Assembly: GCA_022451925.1 (NCBI GenBank)
Contig: JAKUNL010000009.1
Span: 10,923-58,161 of the forward strand
Origin: Dehalococcoidia bacterium
GTDB lineage: Bacteria > Chloroflexota > Dehalococcoidia > Lucifugimonadales > UBA3495
DNA length: 47,239 nt
Direction: 5' to 3'
The notes under the pieces were generated by a model, which was not told the origin of the DNA, did not search any database, and worked only from the letters and a program-made list of their open reading frames with translations. How positions within the stretch are numbered: the first letter of the stretch is position 1; every line of letters begins with the position of its first letter. The position numbers were made by a program, and so were the translations under genes. Positions 1 through 7,565 of the stretch are shown here, in pieces.

Positions 1-975
1 GGGGAACAGGTGTTGATCCCTGGAATCATGGAACACGTTGAACGAGCAGGAGTACATAGTGGCGATTCAATGGCAATTTATCCGAACATGAGCCTAAGCC
101 CTAGGGAAGTGGAGACGATTGTCGATTACACTACCCGCATCGGATTGGCGCTGGGCGTTCAAGGTCTTATGAATGTCCAATTCGTGATTCACGGGGGGGC
201 CGCTTACCGCAGTCCGCTGACTCCGCATGATGACACGGAACAGACCACGGTCTACATAATTGAAGTCAACCCCAGGGGCAGCCGTACCATACCATTCATA
301 TCAAAATTGACTGGTGTACCGGTGGCGAAACTTGCGACGAGGCTGATGCTGGGAGAGACTCTCCGATCTCAGGGTTATTCCGGCGGCCTCTGGCCGGAAC
401 AGAATTTGGTTGGTATAAAAGCTCCGGTTTTCTCCATGGCTAAACTCGTTGGTGTTGACTGGCATCTCGGGCCAGAGATGAAATCTACCGGAGAGGTTAT
501 GGGGGTTGACAAAGACTTTAAGAATGCGTTGACCAAAACGTTGCTTGCGGCCAATCTCAACTTTAAACCAGGAAGCGGTGTGCTACTCAGCATCGCCGAT
601 CATCACAAGTCTGAAGCTGTGTCCCTGATTCGAAACCTTACCGATTCTGGCTGCCTTCTCTATGCCACGGAAGGAACTGCTGCCATGATTTCCGCTATGG
701 GACTACCGGTGAACATGACCACCAAGAAACTCAGTGAAGGGCATCCCAACGTGGTGGATGTTATTGAAGACGGCAGTGTCAGTGCTGTGGTGAACACTAT
801 ATCCGGCTCTCCGGATGTAATGCGGGACGGGTTCTACATTCGACGGGCAGCGGTGGAAAAGCACATCCCATGTTTCACTTCCATGGATACCGCTAGAGCA
901 GCGGCTGAGAGCCTACCTTCCGAACCAGGATCTTATGAGATCAGTACGATCGGTGAGTATCTAAAGGCCAGCTAG
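1..975 (+). CDS. carB: Carbamoyl-phosphate synthase large subunit, C-terminal part (5' truncated)
   Basis: This is the last 325 or so codons of carB, whose product makes carbamoyl phosphate from bicarbonate, glutamine-derived ammonia and ATP for pyrimidine and arginine synthesis in the cytosol. The frame is open to the first base of the window, so the gene starts outside it; the GTG at position 10 is internal. Visible family signatures are IMEHVERAGVHSGDS and the ATP-grasp metal segment YIIEVNPRGSRT of the second synthetase half, then the C-terminal allosteric MGS-type domain (from about GSGVLLSIADHHKSEAV onward, with YATEGTAAMI and the phosphate-loop-like VNTISGSPDVMRDGF). It converges with the next gene, leaving only 13 bp between the two stops and no hairpin. 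A partial pyrimidine gene here fits pyrF a few kilobases away. The identification is secure. Confidence 0.96.
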   Translation, partial: GEQVLIPGIMEHVERAGVHSGDSMAIYPNMSLSPREVETIVDYTTRIGLALGVQGLMNVQFVIHGGAAYRSPLTPHDDTEQTTVYIIEVNPRGSRTIPFISKLTGVPVAKLATRLMLGETLRSQGYSGGLWPEQNLVGIKAPVFSMAKLVGVDWHLGPEMKSTGEVMGVDKDFKNALTKTLLAANLNFKPGSGVLLSIADHHKSEAVSLIRNLTDSGCLLYATEGTAAMISAMGLPVNMTTKKLSEGHPNVVDVIEDGSVSAVVNTISGSPDVMRDGFYIRRAAVEKHIPCFTSMDTARAAAESLPSEPGSYEISTIGEYLKAS

Positions 976-988
976 AAACGTCATTTGA

Positions 989-1942
989 TTACCAGTCCAT
1001 TTCCCGGCCCAAGCCGTTGGCTTTGGCTGAGTCATAAGCCAGCTTCGCTGCAGCCACGTCGGCGACTCCGGTGCCCATAATCTTGGCATAGACTATCTGT
1101 CCTGCATTATCTCGGCCAGTTACTGCTCCGGAAACTACATGTCTAAGCTCATGTACCTTGCTCCACTGGATTAATCCTTTGTCCACGGCATTACAGAGAT
1201 CGCCCGCCTCAATACCTGCCTGCTCGGCGGAGTCCACAATTATCTTATCTGCCCGTGTGATGGTATCTTCATCAACTTCCTTGGCTCGCCAGGTGGTGGG
1301 ACCGGCGCCAATCACGGTGCTCCCGTTCTTCAGCCAGGTCCCTTCAACTACTGGGTCCATGGTGGCGGCAACGCATATAATGAGGTCACAATCTCGCACA
1401 GCTCCCTCGTTCGTCGCGGCGGCGGAGACTTCGATCCCCATTGTCTTGGTCATCCTACTGGCGAATTCTTCCCTACGATCTTTAGTGCGGCTGAAGGCTT
1501 TAACGCAATTGATGTTCCGCACCTTGGATACTGCCTCTAATTGAGTAGGAGCTTGTCCTCCGGTTCCGATAATGCCCACGTTTATATCACCCGGGTTCGA
1601 CAAGTGTTTCACTGAAACACCGGTTGTTGCTCCGGTCCGAAGTTGCCCCAGGCGATTGGCCTGGGTATAGCAGAGTAATTCTCCGGTGTTCGCATCGTAG
1701 AGACTGACCTGGAAAGAATAAGATCCTTTAACTACTGTGTAGGTTTTGACTCCGAGGAGGCCCATATGGAAAAGCCCTCCCCCCATCACTGACAACATTC
1801 CACTATCGGCGATGACCTTTCGTCTTGTCATGTTATGAGCTTCCCCGTGGCCGTAGTGCTGCTGCATGGATTCGATAGCTTCTAACATGCTGTCCATGGT
1901 CACGCACTGTGCTACGTCTTCATCTTTAAGGAATAGTGTCAT
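989..1942 (-). CDS. Ornithine cyclodeaminase / mu-crystallin family NAD(P)-dependent enzyme
   Basis: This 317-residue protein has the length and layout of the ornithine cyclodeaminase/mu-crystallin family, cytosolic NAD(P)-dependent enzymes acting on amino acids or ketimines. The N-terminal half carries the substrate region with GVKTYT (about 64-69) and LRTGATTG (101-108). A Rossmann fold starts at VGIIGTGGQA (about 122-131). The family also includes alanine dehydrogenases, ketimine reductases and lysine cyclodeaminases, so the substrate cannot be fixed from sequence. The start is ATG at 1942, with AGAGG on the coding strand about 8 bases upstream. That ribosome site lies inside a perfect 12-bp palindrome (AGAGGTACCTCT, 1945-1956), which could hinder ribosome access or bind a regulator. 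The ferredoxin gene lies 170 bp upstream on the same strand and may share its transcript. Confidence 0.9.
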   Translation of the reverse strand: MTLFLKDEDVAQCVTMDSMLEAIESMQQHYGHGEAHNMTRRKVIADSGMLSVMGGGLFHMGLLGVKTYTVVKGSYSFQVSLYDANTGELLCYTQANRLGQLRTGATTGVSVKHLSNPGDINVGIIGTGGQAPTQLEAVSKVRNINCVKAFSRTKDRREEFASRMTKTMGIEVSAAATNEGAVRDCDLIICVAATMDPVVEGTWLKNGSTVIGAGPTTWRAKEVDEDTITRADKIIVDSAEQAGIEAGDLCNAVDKGLIQWSKVHELRHVVSGAVTGRDNAGQIVYAKIMGTGVADVAAAKLAYDSAKANGLGREMDW

Positions 1943-2112
1943 TGAGAGGTACCTCTAAGGTTAGCCGGATATTAGCGGTAGTATAAGACTGGACGCTGGG
2001 CGTTACTATATAGGGAACGGGAGAGATGTCGGTATGACGTGGGAGGTGGAGCCACGGATGACTTACTATGCTGCTATGTTAGGAGAGCCCAATCAGAGTA
2101 GCCGACATAAGA

Positions 2113-2352
2113 TTAGCGGTAGAACTGCCGGTTTTTCTGGATGTAGGTGCGCCACTCTGAAGGAATGTTGAACTCGTCGTATATCGCAGTAACCGGACAG
2201 GCCGCAACGCAATATCCGCAGTCGATGCAGGTTGACGGCTCTATGAAGTACTGCTCTGACTCATCGGTAGTGTGGATGCAGTCTACCGGACAAACTTCTA
2301 CGCATGAGGCATCTTTGACGCCGATACAAGGTTCCGTTATTACGTAGGGCAT
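2113..2352 (-). CDS. 7Fe ferredoxin, [3Fe-4S][4Fe-4S] type
   Basis: This 79-residue soluble electron carrier shows the pattern of seven-iron ferredoxins. The first cluster motif is C9-x7-C17-x3-C21-x3-C25 and the second is C42-x2-C45-x2-C48-x3-C52-P. In the Azotobacter FdI family the wide x7 spacing of the first motif goes with a 3Fe-4S cluster beside a 4Fe-4S cluster. An upstream in-frame ATG would add ten residues, but AAGAGAAGAA precedes the ATG at 2352 at good spacing and the N-terminus MPYVITEPCIG matches the family, so the shorter form is preferred. The gene is divergent from a LysR-type regulator, with a palindrome between them. It may donate electrons to one of the oxygenases or the cyclodeaminase-like neighbour; the sequence does not say which. 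Confidence 0.93.
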   Translation of the reverse strand: MPYVITEPCIGVKDASCVEVCPVDCIHTTDESEQYFIEPSTCIDCGYCVAACPVTAIYDEFNIPSEWRTYIQKNRQFYR

Positions 2353-2469
2353 TTTCTTCTCTTGGCGTACGAATAATTGCATTTCTATTCGTCGTTAGGC
2401 GTAATGGTAACCTATTGACGACTCTGCAGGCAATCACATTCTCAAATTGACGACTTATTTTGTCAAGGG

Positions 2470-2488
2470 ATAATATATGATATATTAT
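2470..2488. promoter_or_regulatory. AT-only 9-1-9 inverted repeat, candidate LysR-type operator
   Basis: ATAATATAT, one G, then ATATATTAT forms a perfect inverted repeat in the gap between the divergent ferredoxin gene and the LysR-type gene, about 34 bp before the regulator's TTG start. LysR proteins bind interrupted palindromes in exactly this position and often repress their own gene. The repeat could also serve as an AT-rich -10 region. No binding partner is proven. Confidence 0.45.
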
Positions 2489-2522
2489 ATCGGTTGATTA
2501 GTGGTGCTCCAAGGGGGACGAA

Positions 2523-3425
2523 TTGGAACTCAGGGAACTCATCAGTTTTTACCACGTTGCACGGGTACGTAGTGTTTCTAAAGCGGCTCGTGCTCTTGAG
2601 CTTGGCCAACCAACAGTGACCACACACCTGCGAAAATTAGAAGATGAGTTTGGCATCACTCTATTTGACCGAATTAAACGCCCGATACAGTTGACGTCTG
2701 AGGGCGTTACTTTACTCGAGTTGGTAACACCGGTCGTAACTTCAGTGGATGCCTTGAAGACTCAGATGGATTACTCAGAGAGGCGCGGTTCATTTGTTGT
2801 GGGCGCTTACCCTGATTTGGTCACTCATCATCTGCCGTCTGGAATCCAAAAGTTCCGTGAAGATTATCCGGAAGTTAGAATTCGGTTGCTGGCGCGGTCG
2901 TACAGTCCGCTGATTCAGCTGGTCCGTTCCGGAGAGATTGATTTGGCGTTCTGTTCATCTCCTCCTTCCGATGACACAACGTTGGAATTCAGGGAACTGT
3001 TCAATTACAACACCGTACTTCTGACTCCTCCTGGGCATGAACTTCTCCATCACCAGCCGGTTAAGCTGGAAGACATCGCAGAGTACCCGCTGATATTGAC
3101 CGCTCCTGACAGTCAACTACGCCAGAGAGTGGAACAATCCTTTAAGAGTAGGGGGATTGCACCTGATGTTGTGTTGGCCCTTGACGATACAGAGTCTATG
3201 AAAAGGTATGTTGAAATCGGAATGGGGGTAGCGATTGGAAGCGATTTCACCCTCCATGCGGAAGATCACAACCGGTTCAGCGTCTCTCGTTTAGATCATC
3301 TGTTCCCTGGATCGGTGATTGGTGTTTGCACTTTGAAGGGTAAGTTCGCAGGTCAGGCTGTCAGAAATTTCATTGAGATGATGTCCGACCAGATACGCGG
3401 TTTCCATGCTGAGCTATGGTCCTAG
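2523..3425 (+). CDS. LysR-family transcriptional regulator
   Basis: This 300-residue protein has the standard LysR layout: a winged helix-turn-helix at residues 1-60 (SVSKAARALELGQPTVTTHL, followed by LEDEFGITLFDR), a linker helix, and a two-lobed periplasmic-binding-type effector domain from about residue 90 to the end. The start is TTG at 2523, because an in-frame stop sits at 2499-2501 and GGGGG lies 5 bases before the TTG. It is divergent from the ferredoxin gene, the usual position for a LysR regulator controlling its neighbour, so the ferredoxin/cyclodeaminase pair is its likely target (inference). The effector domain resembles the CysB/CbbR/nitrogen-type group in a general way, but the ligand cannot be assigned. 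Confidence 0.93.
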   Translation: MELRELISFYHVARVRSVSKAARALELGQPTVTTHLRKLEDEFGITLFDRIKRPIQLTSEGVTLLELVTPVVTSVDALKTQMDYSERRGSFVVGAYPDLVTHHLPSGIQKFREDYPEVRIRLLARSYSPLIQLVRSGEIDLAFCSSPPSDDTTLEFRELFNYNTVLLTPPGHELLHHQPVKLEDIAEYPLILTAPDSQLRQRVEQSFKSRGIAPDVVLALDDTESMKRYVEIGMGVAIGSDFTLHAEDHNRFSVSRLDHLFPGSVIGVCTLKGKFAGQAVRNFIEMMSDQIRGFHAELWS

Positions 3426-3514
3426 GAATAAGATCATCCCAACGAAGATGGCGGGGCTTCTCGCATGGGATTCGGCAATGTATAAGGATGATAAAAGGCG
3501 GTGGTTTAGGACCT

Positions 3515-3730
3515 TCAGCTTAGAGCCTCGCCTTCTGAAACTTCATTCGAAGGCATAATCTGTTTCAAGCGCCTCGCCACTTGCGACCTGGCCAATAATA
3601 CGTACCGGTCACATTTCTGACAGTTCATGCCAATGTCAGCCCCCAACCTGGTGACAGTCCAAAGCGACTCACCACAAGGATGGGGCTTTTTCATCTGTAG
3701 AACGTCGCCGATCTTTAGTCCTAGGACCAT
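3515..3730 (-). CDS. DUF951 family small zinc-ribbon-like protein
   Basis: This 71-residue protein matches the DUF951 family, small conserved proteins of Firmicutes and Chloroflexi. The signature LQMKKPHPCGESLWTVTRLGAD is followed by CQKC and a basic tail with LARSQVARRLKQI. The three cysteines (PHPCG and C-x2-C) suggest a small metal-binding or nucleic-acid-binding fold, but no function is established. Its start overlaps the end of pyrF by 10 bp (MVLGLK is encoded across the pyrF stop), implying translational coupling. The overlap makes a shared transcript with pyrF near certain; a role in pyrimidine synthesis is not implied. Confidence 0.88.
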   Translation of the reverse strand: MVLGLKIGDVLQMKKPHPCGESLWTVTRLGADIGMNCQKCDRYVLLARSQVARRLKQIMPSNEVSEGEALS

Positions 3731-4557
3731 CCTTTCCCATCCGATTCAAGTATTTGATTGATATTCTCACGTAGTTTATTGGCCTCTTGGGCTGCTGCAT
3801 CGGCGTAATCCGGCCCACTTGAAGCGTAGATAATTCCTCTCGATGAGTTGATCAGTGCGGCACGTCCTCTAATGTCTGTGCCAAGTTTTACCGCAGCTTC
3901 CAGGTCGCCTCCCTGTGCTCCGACGCCCGGAATAAGCAGTGGCATGCTCGGACAAACATCCCTAATCGCTGCCAATTGTGCCGGGACCGTTGCTCCCGCA
4001 ACCAGACCAAGGTTTCCATTTGTGTTCCACTGATTGCAGGAAATGGCCATGTTCCGGTAGAGCGGCATCGTGCCATCCTTAGTGGTGATTTGGACGTCTT
4101 GAAAGTCTGCCGATCCTGGGTTCGAACCACGACACCAGACAAACACACCTTTTGAATCGTCGTCCAAGAACGGCGTTACCGTATCCTCACCGCCCCAGGC
4201 ATTGATAGTGATAGCGTCAAACCCCCAAACCTGGAACATCGCCTTGGCGTAAGCACGGGCAGAAGGTCCAATATCTCCTCGCTTGGCGTCTCCAAGTATG
4301 ATGGTGGTCGGAGCGGAGTTTCGAATGTGCTCTATCGTTTTTTCCAATTCACGTAAACCTGGTAGCCCCATGGACTCATAGAAAGCGAGGTTCGGTTTGA
4401 AGGCGCAGACATACTCGGCGGTGGCGTCAATGATTGACCGGTTGAACTCGTAAACACCGGAAATTGGCATTTTGGCTGGGTCAGGGTCAAGACCCACACA
4501 AACTAAACTCTTAGTTGTTTCTGCTGCCTGATCCAACCTGTCGGTAAATCCGCTCAT
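3721..4557 (-). CDS. pyrF: Orotidine 5'-phosphate decarboxylase
   Basis: OMP decarboxylase converts orotidine 5'-monophosphate to UMP, the last step of de novo pyrimidine synthesis in the cytosol. The catalytic lysine/aspartate motif DAKRGDIG lies at residues 90-97, after VGLDPDPAKM and FKPNLAFYES. With 278 residues and this spacing it belongs to the longer 'type 2' branch common in actinobacteria and Chloroflexi, not the 230-residue E. coli form. ATG at 4557 is chosen because AAGGAG precedes it at 6 bases and it gives the family N-terminus MSGFTDRLDQ; a longer frame to 4608 adds 17 unlikely residues. It overlaps the downstream DUF951 gene. Confidence 0.95.
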   Translation of the reverse strand: MSGFTDRLDQAAETTKSLVCVGLDPDPAKMPISGVYEFNRSIIDATAEYVCAFKPNLAFYESMGLPGLRELEKTIEHIRNSAPTTIILGDAKRGDIGPSARAYAKAMFQVWGFDAITINAWGGEDTVTPFLDDDSKGVFVWCRGSNPGSADFQDVQITTKDGTMPLYRNMAISCNQWNTNGNLGLVAGATVPAQLAAIRDVCPSMPLLIPGVGAQGGDLEAAVKLGTDIRGRAALINSSRGIIYASSGPDYADAAAQEANKLRENINQILESDGKGWS

Positions 4558-4591
4558 CGTTCTCCTTTGTGACTGTGGTATCAGGTGCAAA

Positions 4592-4597
4592 ATTATA
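4592..4597 (-). promoter_or_regulatory. Candidate -10 element for pyrF-DUF951
   Basis: On the minus strand TATAAT occurs about 35 bases before the pyrF start codon, in an AT-rich stretch between pyrF and the divergent sfsA. I see no convincing -35 hexamer at 16-18 bp, so the assignment rests on the perfect -10 and its position. Confidence 0.35.
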
Positions 4598-4718
4598 CAC
4601 GAAGTCAATCGTAATCCCCATTCGATTCTTTATCTAATAAGCGTTGATATTGCTACCAATCAGAGCCTAGGGTTACCATGATCTGGGTTGGAGCCTTGCT
4701 GGCCACGGGAGCATCGGT

Positions 4719-5432
4719 TTGGATTTGGGAAATGACTTAGTTGAGGGCATATTTTTGGAGCGCGTTAACCGATTCTTGGCCAAGGTGGAGGTGGATGGAA
4801 AGGAGGTTGGAGTTCATGTCGCAAACTCTGGCCGCATGAAAGAGTTATTCGTTCCTGGTTTTCGGGTGTTGGTGCGGTCTGTTGAAGGTGAACACCGTAA
4901 GACCAAGTTTGATCTCGTATTAGTAGACGTTGGTACTGCCCTGGTGTCCGCCGATTCGAGGGCACCAAATGCGTTGGTTGCCGAAGGCGTGTTGAACGGT
5001 CACCTGAAGCAGTTTGCCAGTTTTTCTGAAATGTACCGTGAGGTTACATTTGGTGATAGCCGACTAGACCTGATGCTGGAAGGCCGGACCGGGCGCTGTT
5101 ATATTGAGGCTAAGTCTGTGACCCTGGTGGAAAACGGCGTAGGTCTTTTCCCTGATGCTCCCACCGCCCGTGGGGCCAAGCACTTGCGTACTTTGGAGGC
5201 GGTAGTTGAAGCTGGTCACCGTGCAGCGGTTATCTTTGTCATCCAACGGTCGGACGTTACTGCATTTGCCACTAGTGACTCTTCTGATCCGGATCTAGCT
5301 AGGGCTCTTCGTTCGGCGGTGTCCGTTGGAGTCGAAGCTTACGCCTATAACTGCTGGGTAACCGAGCACTCTATCCAACTAGGTCAATCATTACCAATCC
5401 GACCTTATGCCGAAGTGATGGCAAATGCCTGA
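4719..5432 (+). CDS. sfsA: SfsA family protein, putative DNA-binding/nuclease
   Basis: This 237-residue protein matches SfsA, first named as a sugar fermentation stimulation protein in E. coli and predicted to combine an OB-like N-terminal half with a restriction-endonuclease-like C-terminal half. Visible signatures are VHVANSGRMKELFVPG (about 32-47), YIEAKSVTL (the E-x-K nuclease-like element), and FPDAPTARGAKHL. The family's CPNTG box is here VANSG. The best start is TTG at 4719 with GGGAG 7-8 bases upstream; another TTG two codons later is possible. The downstream endonuclease-III-like gene begins at the sfsA stop region, so the two form an operon. The pairing suggests a DNA transaction rather than sugar metabolism (inference). 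Confidence 0.92.
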   Translation: MDLGNDLVEGIFLERVNRFLAKVEVDGKEVGVHVANSGRMKELFVPGFRVLVRSVEGEHRKTKFDLVLVDVGTALVSADSRAPNALVAEGVLNGHLKQFASFSEMYREVTFGDSRLDLMLEGRTGRCYIEAKSVTLVENGVGLFPDAPTARGAKHLRTLEAVVEAGHRAAVIFVIQRSDVTAFATSDSSDPDLARALRSAVSVGVEAYAYNCWVTEHSIQLGQSLPIRPYAEVMANA

Positions 5433-5442
5433 GGGCACTCCG

Positions 5443-6120
5443 ATGAGTGACCGGCTGATGGACGTTTACCATCGTCTTTACGCTACCTACGGTCCCCAGC
5501 ATTGGTGGCCTGGAGACGGTCCATTTGAAGTGGTGGCCGGAGCCATTCTGACCCAGTCGGTAGCCTGGGTCAATGTTGAAATATCTCTGGCCAAGATGCG
5601 TGAGGCTGATTGTTGGTCATTCAGTGCAGTGCATCATATTGCAGAACCGGAATTGGCAAAGCTGGTGCGTTCGTCTGGTTATTTCAATGCCAAGGCCCGA
5701 AAATTAAAAGCCTTTGCTGCGCACGTCACGGTTAAGTATAAAGGTGGGCTAGACGTCCTATTTGCCCAGCCTACGCAATTGTTACGAGAAGAGTTATTGT
5801 CGATCTATGGAATCGGTGAGGAAACTGCCGACGACATCATAGTCTATGGGGCCGGGAAGCCATCATTTGTGATTGATTCCTATACTCGTCGGATCATGGA
5901 TCGGTTAGATATGTCTCCAGATGCAGAACGCCCTAAGTACAGCGATTATCAAGCCTTATTTCATAAACATATACCCGCGGATATAACGCTGTATAGCGAA
6001 TTTCACGCCCTGTGGGACCATCACGCTAAGATGGTTTGCTTTAAAACCGCCCCTTCCTGTGATGCTTGCTGCCTCCTCGACATATGCCTGACCGGGAAAA
6101 AGCTGATACTCAACGGCTAA
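5443..6120 (+). CDS. Endonuclease III-like HhH-GPD DNA glycosylase with 4Fe-4S cluster
   Basis: This 225-residue protein of the HhH-GPD base-excision-repair superfamily has its helix-hairpin-helix at about 119-133 (LSIYGIGEETADDI), the catalytic aspartate in VIDSYTRR (D145), and a C-terminal iron-sulfur motif C-x6-C-x2-C-x5-C near residues 200-217. The lysine that makes E. coli Nth a bifunctional glycosylase/lyase (GVGRKTA) is replaced by glutamate (GIGEETA), so this should be a monofunctional glycosylase, as in the MagIII 3-methyladenine type. ATG 5443 has GAGGG 7 bases upstream; an earlier ATG at 5425 overlaps the sfsA stop by 8 bp and is also possible. Damaged-base specificity is not readable. 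It is translationally coupled to sfsA. Confidence 0.88.
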   Translation: MSDRLMDVYHRLYATYGPQHWWPGDGPFEVVAGAILTQSVAWVNVEISLAKMREADCWSFSAVHHIAEPELAKLVRSSGYFNAKARKLKAFAAHVTVKYKGGLDVLFAQPTQLLREELLSIYGIGEETADDIIVYGAGKPSFVIDSYTRRIMDRLDMSPDAERPKYSDYQALFHKHIPADITLYSEFHALWDHHAKMVCFKTAPSCDACCLLDICLTGKKLILNG

Positions 6121-6184
6121 ATTGACGCTTGCTACTCCCACCTTTATGATTCGCCCGTAAATCCCCACTGAATATGGAGGCAAC

Positions 6185-6535
6185 ATGCAAGTTGTTCGCA
6201 TTTATACCGGAGAGGACGGCGAATCTCATTTGGAGGAGCTTGACTTGCCCTATGATCAGATGGAGACGTCTGAGAGGACACCGGTTGAAAATGCCAAGAA
6301 TATCCACTTTCGACGCTACCAGCCCGGCAGCTTTATTGACTGGCACCCGGCTCCTCAAAGACAGTATGTGATCACTCTAGAAGGCCAAGTTGAGATCGGG
6401 TTGGGTGACGGCACAAAACGCGTATTTGGACCCGGAGATGTTCTGCTAGCCGATGATCTTACTGGTCGCGGTCATACAACTGCTGTTTACGGGGACAAAG
6501 TCCGGGTTTCGGTTGCTATCCCGATAATCGACTAA
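6185..6535 (+). CDS. Small single-domain cupin protein
   Basis: This 116-residue cytosolic protein folds as one cupin barrel. The first motif region is PGSFIDWHPAPQRQYVITLEG and the second is FGPGDVLLADDLTGRGH, with the metal-type residues H54 and the late H of GRGH visible. The usual second histidine of motif 1 (HxH) is absent, with PAPQRQ in its place, so the metal site may be incomplete and catalysis cannot be assumed. GGAGG lies 7 bases before the ATG. It is followed 44 bp later by an alpha/beta-hydrolase homologue that has lost its triad, on the same strand. Both may be binding or accessory proteins of one transcript. Confidence 0.82.
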   Translation: MQVVRIYTGEDGESHLEELDLPYDQMETSERTPVENAKNIHFRRYQPGSFIDWHPAPQRQYVITLEGQVEIGLGDGTKRVFGPGDVLLADDLTGRGHTTAVYGDKVRVSVAIPIID

Positions 6536-6579
6536 CGTCCAGTCCCATTCCAGAAGTCAATTAAGAACCGGAGAAGAAT

Positions 6580-7392
6580 ATGCCTTTCGTCAAGATTGAT
6601 GACACTCTTGATATGTACTACGAGGATGATAATTTCACCGACCCTTGGCGCGATGGAATTGAAACCGTCGTCCTCCACCACGGCAATTCCAAGAACACTA
6701 AGCTGTGGTACGCCTGGGTGCCACTTCTTTGCCGTCAGTACCGGGTGATCAGGCTGGATGCCCGTGGCTTTGGACAGTCGTCTGTCCCTCCTGAAGGCTA
6801 TGACTGGTCCTTGAGTAACTGGGGTACGGACTTGCTGAAACTACTGGACCTACTGGGAATTGATAAGGTACACCTCGTCGGCGAGACGGTAGGAGGCACC
6901 ATTGCCCTGCAGTTTGCCTACGAGCATCCTGAGCGGTTACATACCCTAACTACTTGCACATCACCCTACAAGTTCGCGGGTGTGGATATGTATCAGCAGT
7001 ATTACAATCTGGTTAGCGAGGAGGGCGTGGCTGCCTGGGTGAACAAGACTGCAGAACGCCGGCTTGAACCTGGCAAATCTGATCCCGACCATCATAACTG
7101 GTACATAGATCAGATGTCTCAGACATCCAAGCGGGTGGTCTTGGAATCCTTGGCTTACCTGGGAACTCAGGACCTCACAGACATATTGCCTCAGATTCAG
7201 ACCCCGGCCATGGTCTTGGTATCGGAGCAGAGTGCGAAGGAAAGCTCGGAGCGCACGACGGTATTTGCCGAGAAACTTGGTAATGGGCGACTGGTTACTA
7301 TACCTGGCTCCGGCGGTTATGTGCAGCACTCGGCTCCTGAGGCCTGCGTCCTTGCTTGGCGACAGTTCTTAGGAGAGGTTAGCGGAAAGTGA
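6580..7392 (+). CDS. Alpha/beta-hydrolase homologue lacking the catalytic triad
   Basis: This 270-residue protein has a complete alpha/beta-hydrolase core: the oxyanion strand VVLHHGNSKNTKLW, DARGFGQSS, and the nucleophile elbow at 101-105. The elbow reads G-E-T-V-G, so the catalytic serine is Thr103. At the acid position, where relatives have G-x-x-D, it reads S-E-Q-S (S218). At the histidine position, where relatives have PGAGH, it reads PGSGG (G246), with H250 four residues later. All three triad positions are therefore changed while the fold-defining residues remain, which argues against ordinary esterase or lactonase activity. It lies downstream of a cupin gene on the same strand. It might bind a ligand, use Thr103/H250 in an unusual way, or be a receptor-like protein. 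Confidence 0.85.
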   Translation: MPFVKIDDTLDMYYEDDNFTDPWRDGIETVVLHHGNSKNTKLWYAWVPLLCRQYRVIRLDARGFGQSSVPPEGYDWSLSNWGTDLLKLLDLLGIDKVHLVGETVGGTIALQFAYEHPERLHTLTTCTSPYKFAGVDMYQQYYNLVSEEGVAAWVNKTAERRLEPGKSDPDHHNWYIDQMSQTSKRVVLESLAYLGTQDLTDILPQIQTPAMVLVSEQSAKESSERTTVFAEKLGNGRLVTIPGSGGYVQHSAPEACVLAWRQFLGEVSGK

Positions 7393-7565
7393 TTCCAGAT
7401 AGACCTTGATTTTCCCGGCGGGCACCGTTTGGGCAGTTTGTGTAACCCTCGCTTGGACCTCATGGTGCGTCAATGGCTTCGAATTTGGATTTTCTATCGC
7501 TTCGCCATAGTCCATCATCTGCCTAACGCGAAATTTCGTTTTCAAACCTGTGAAGCTATAAAATT

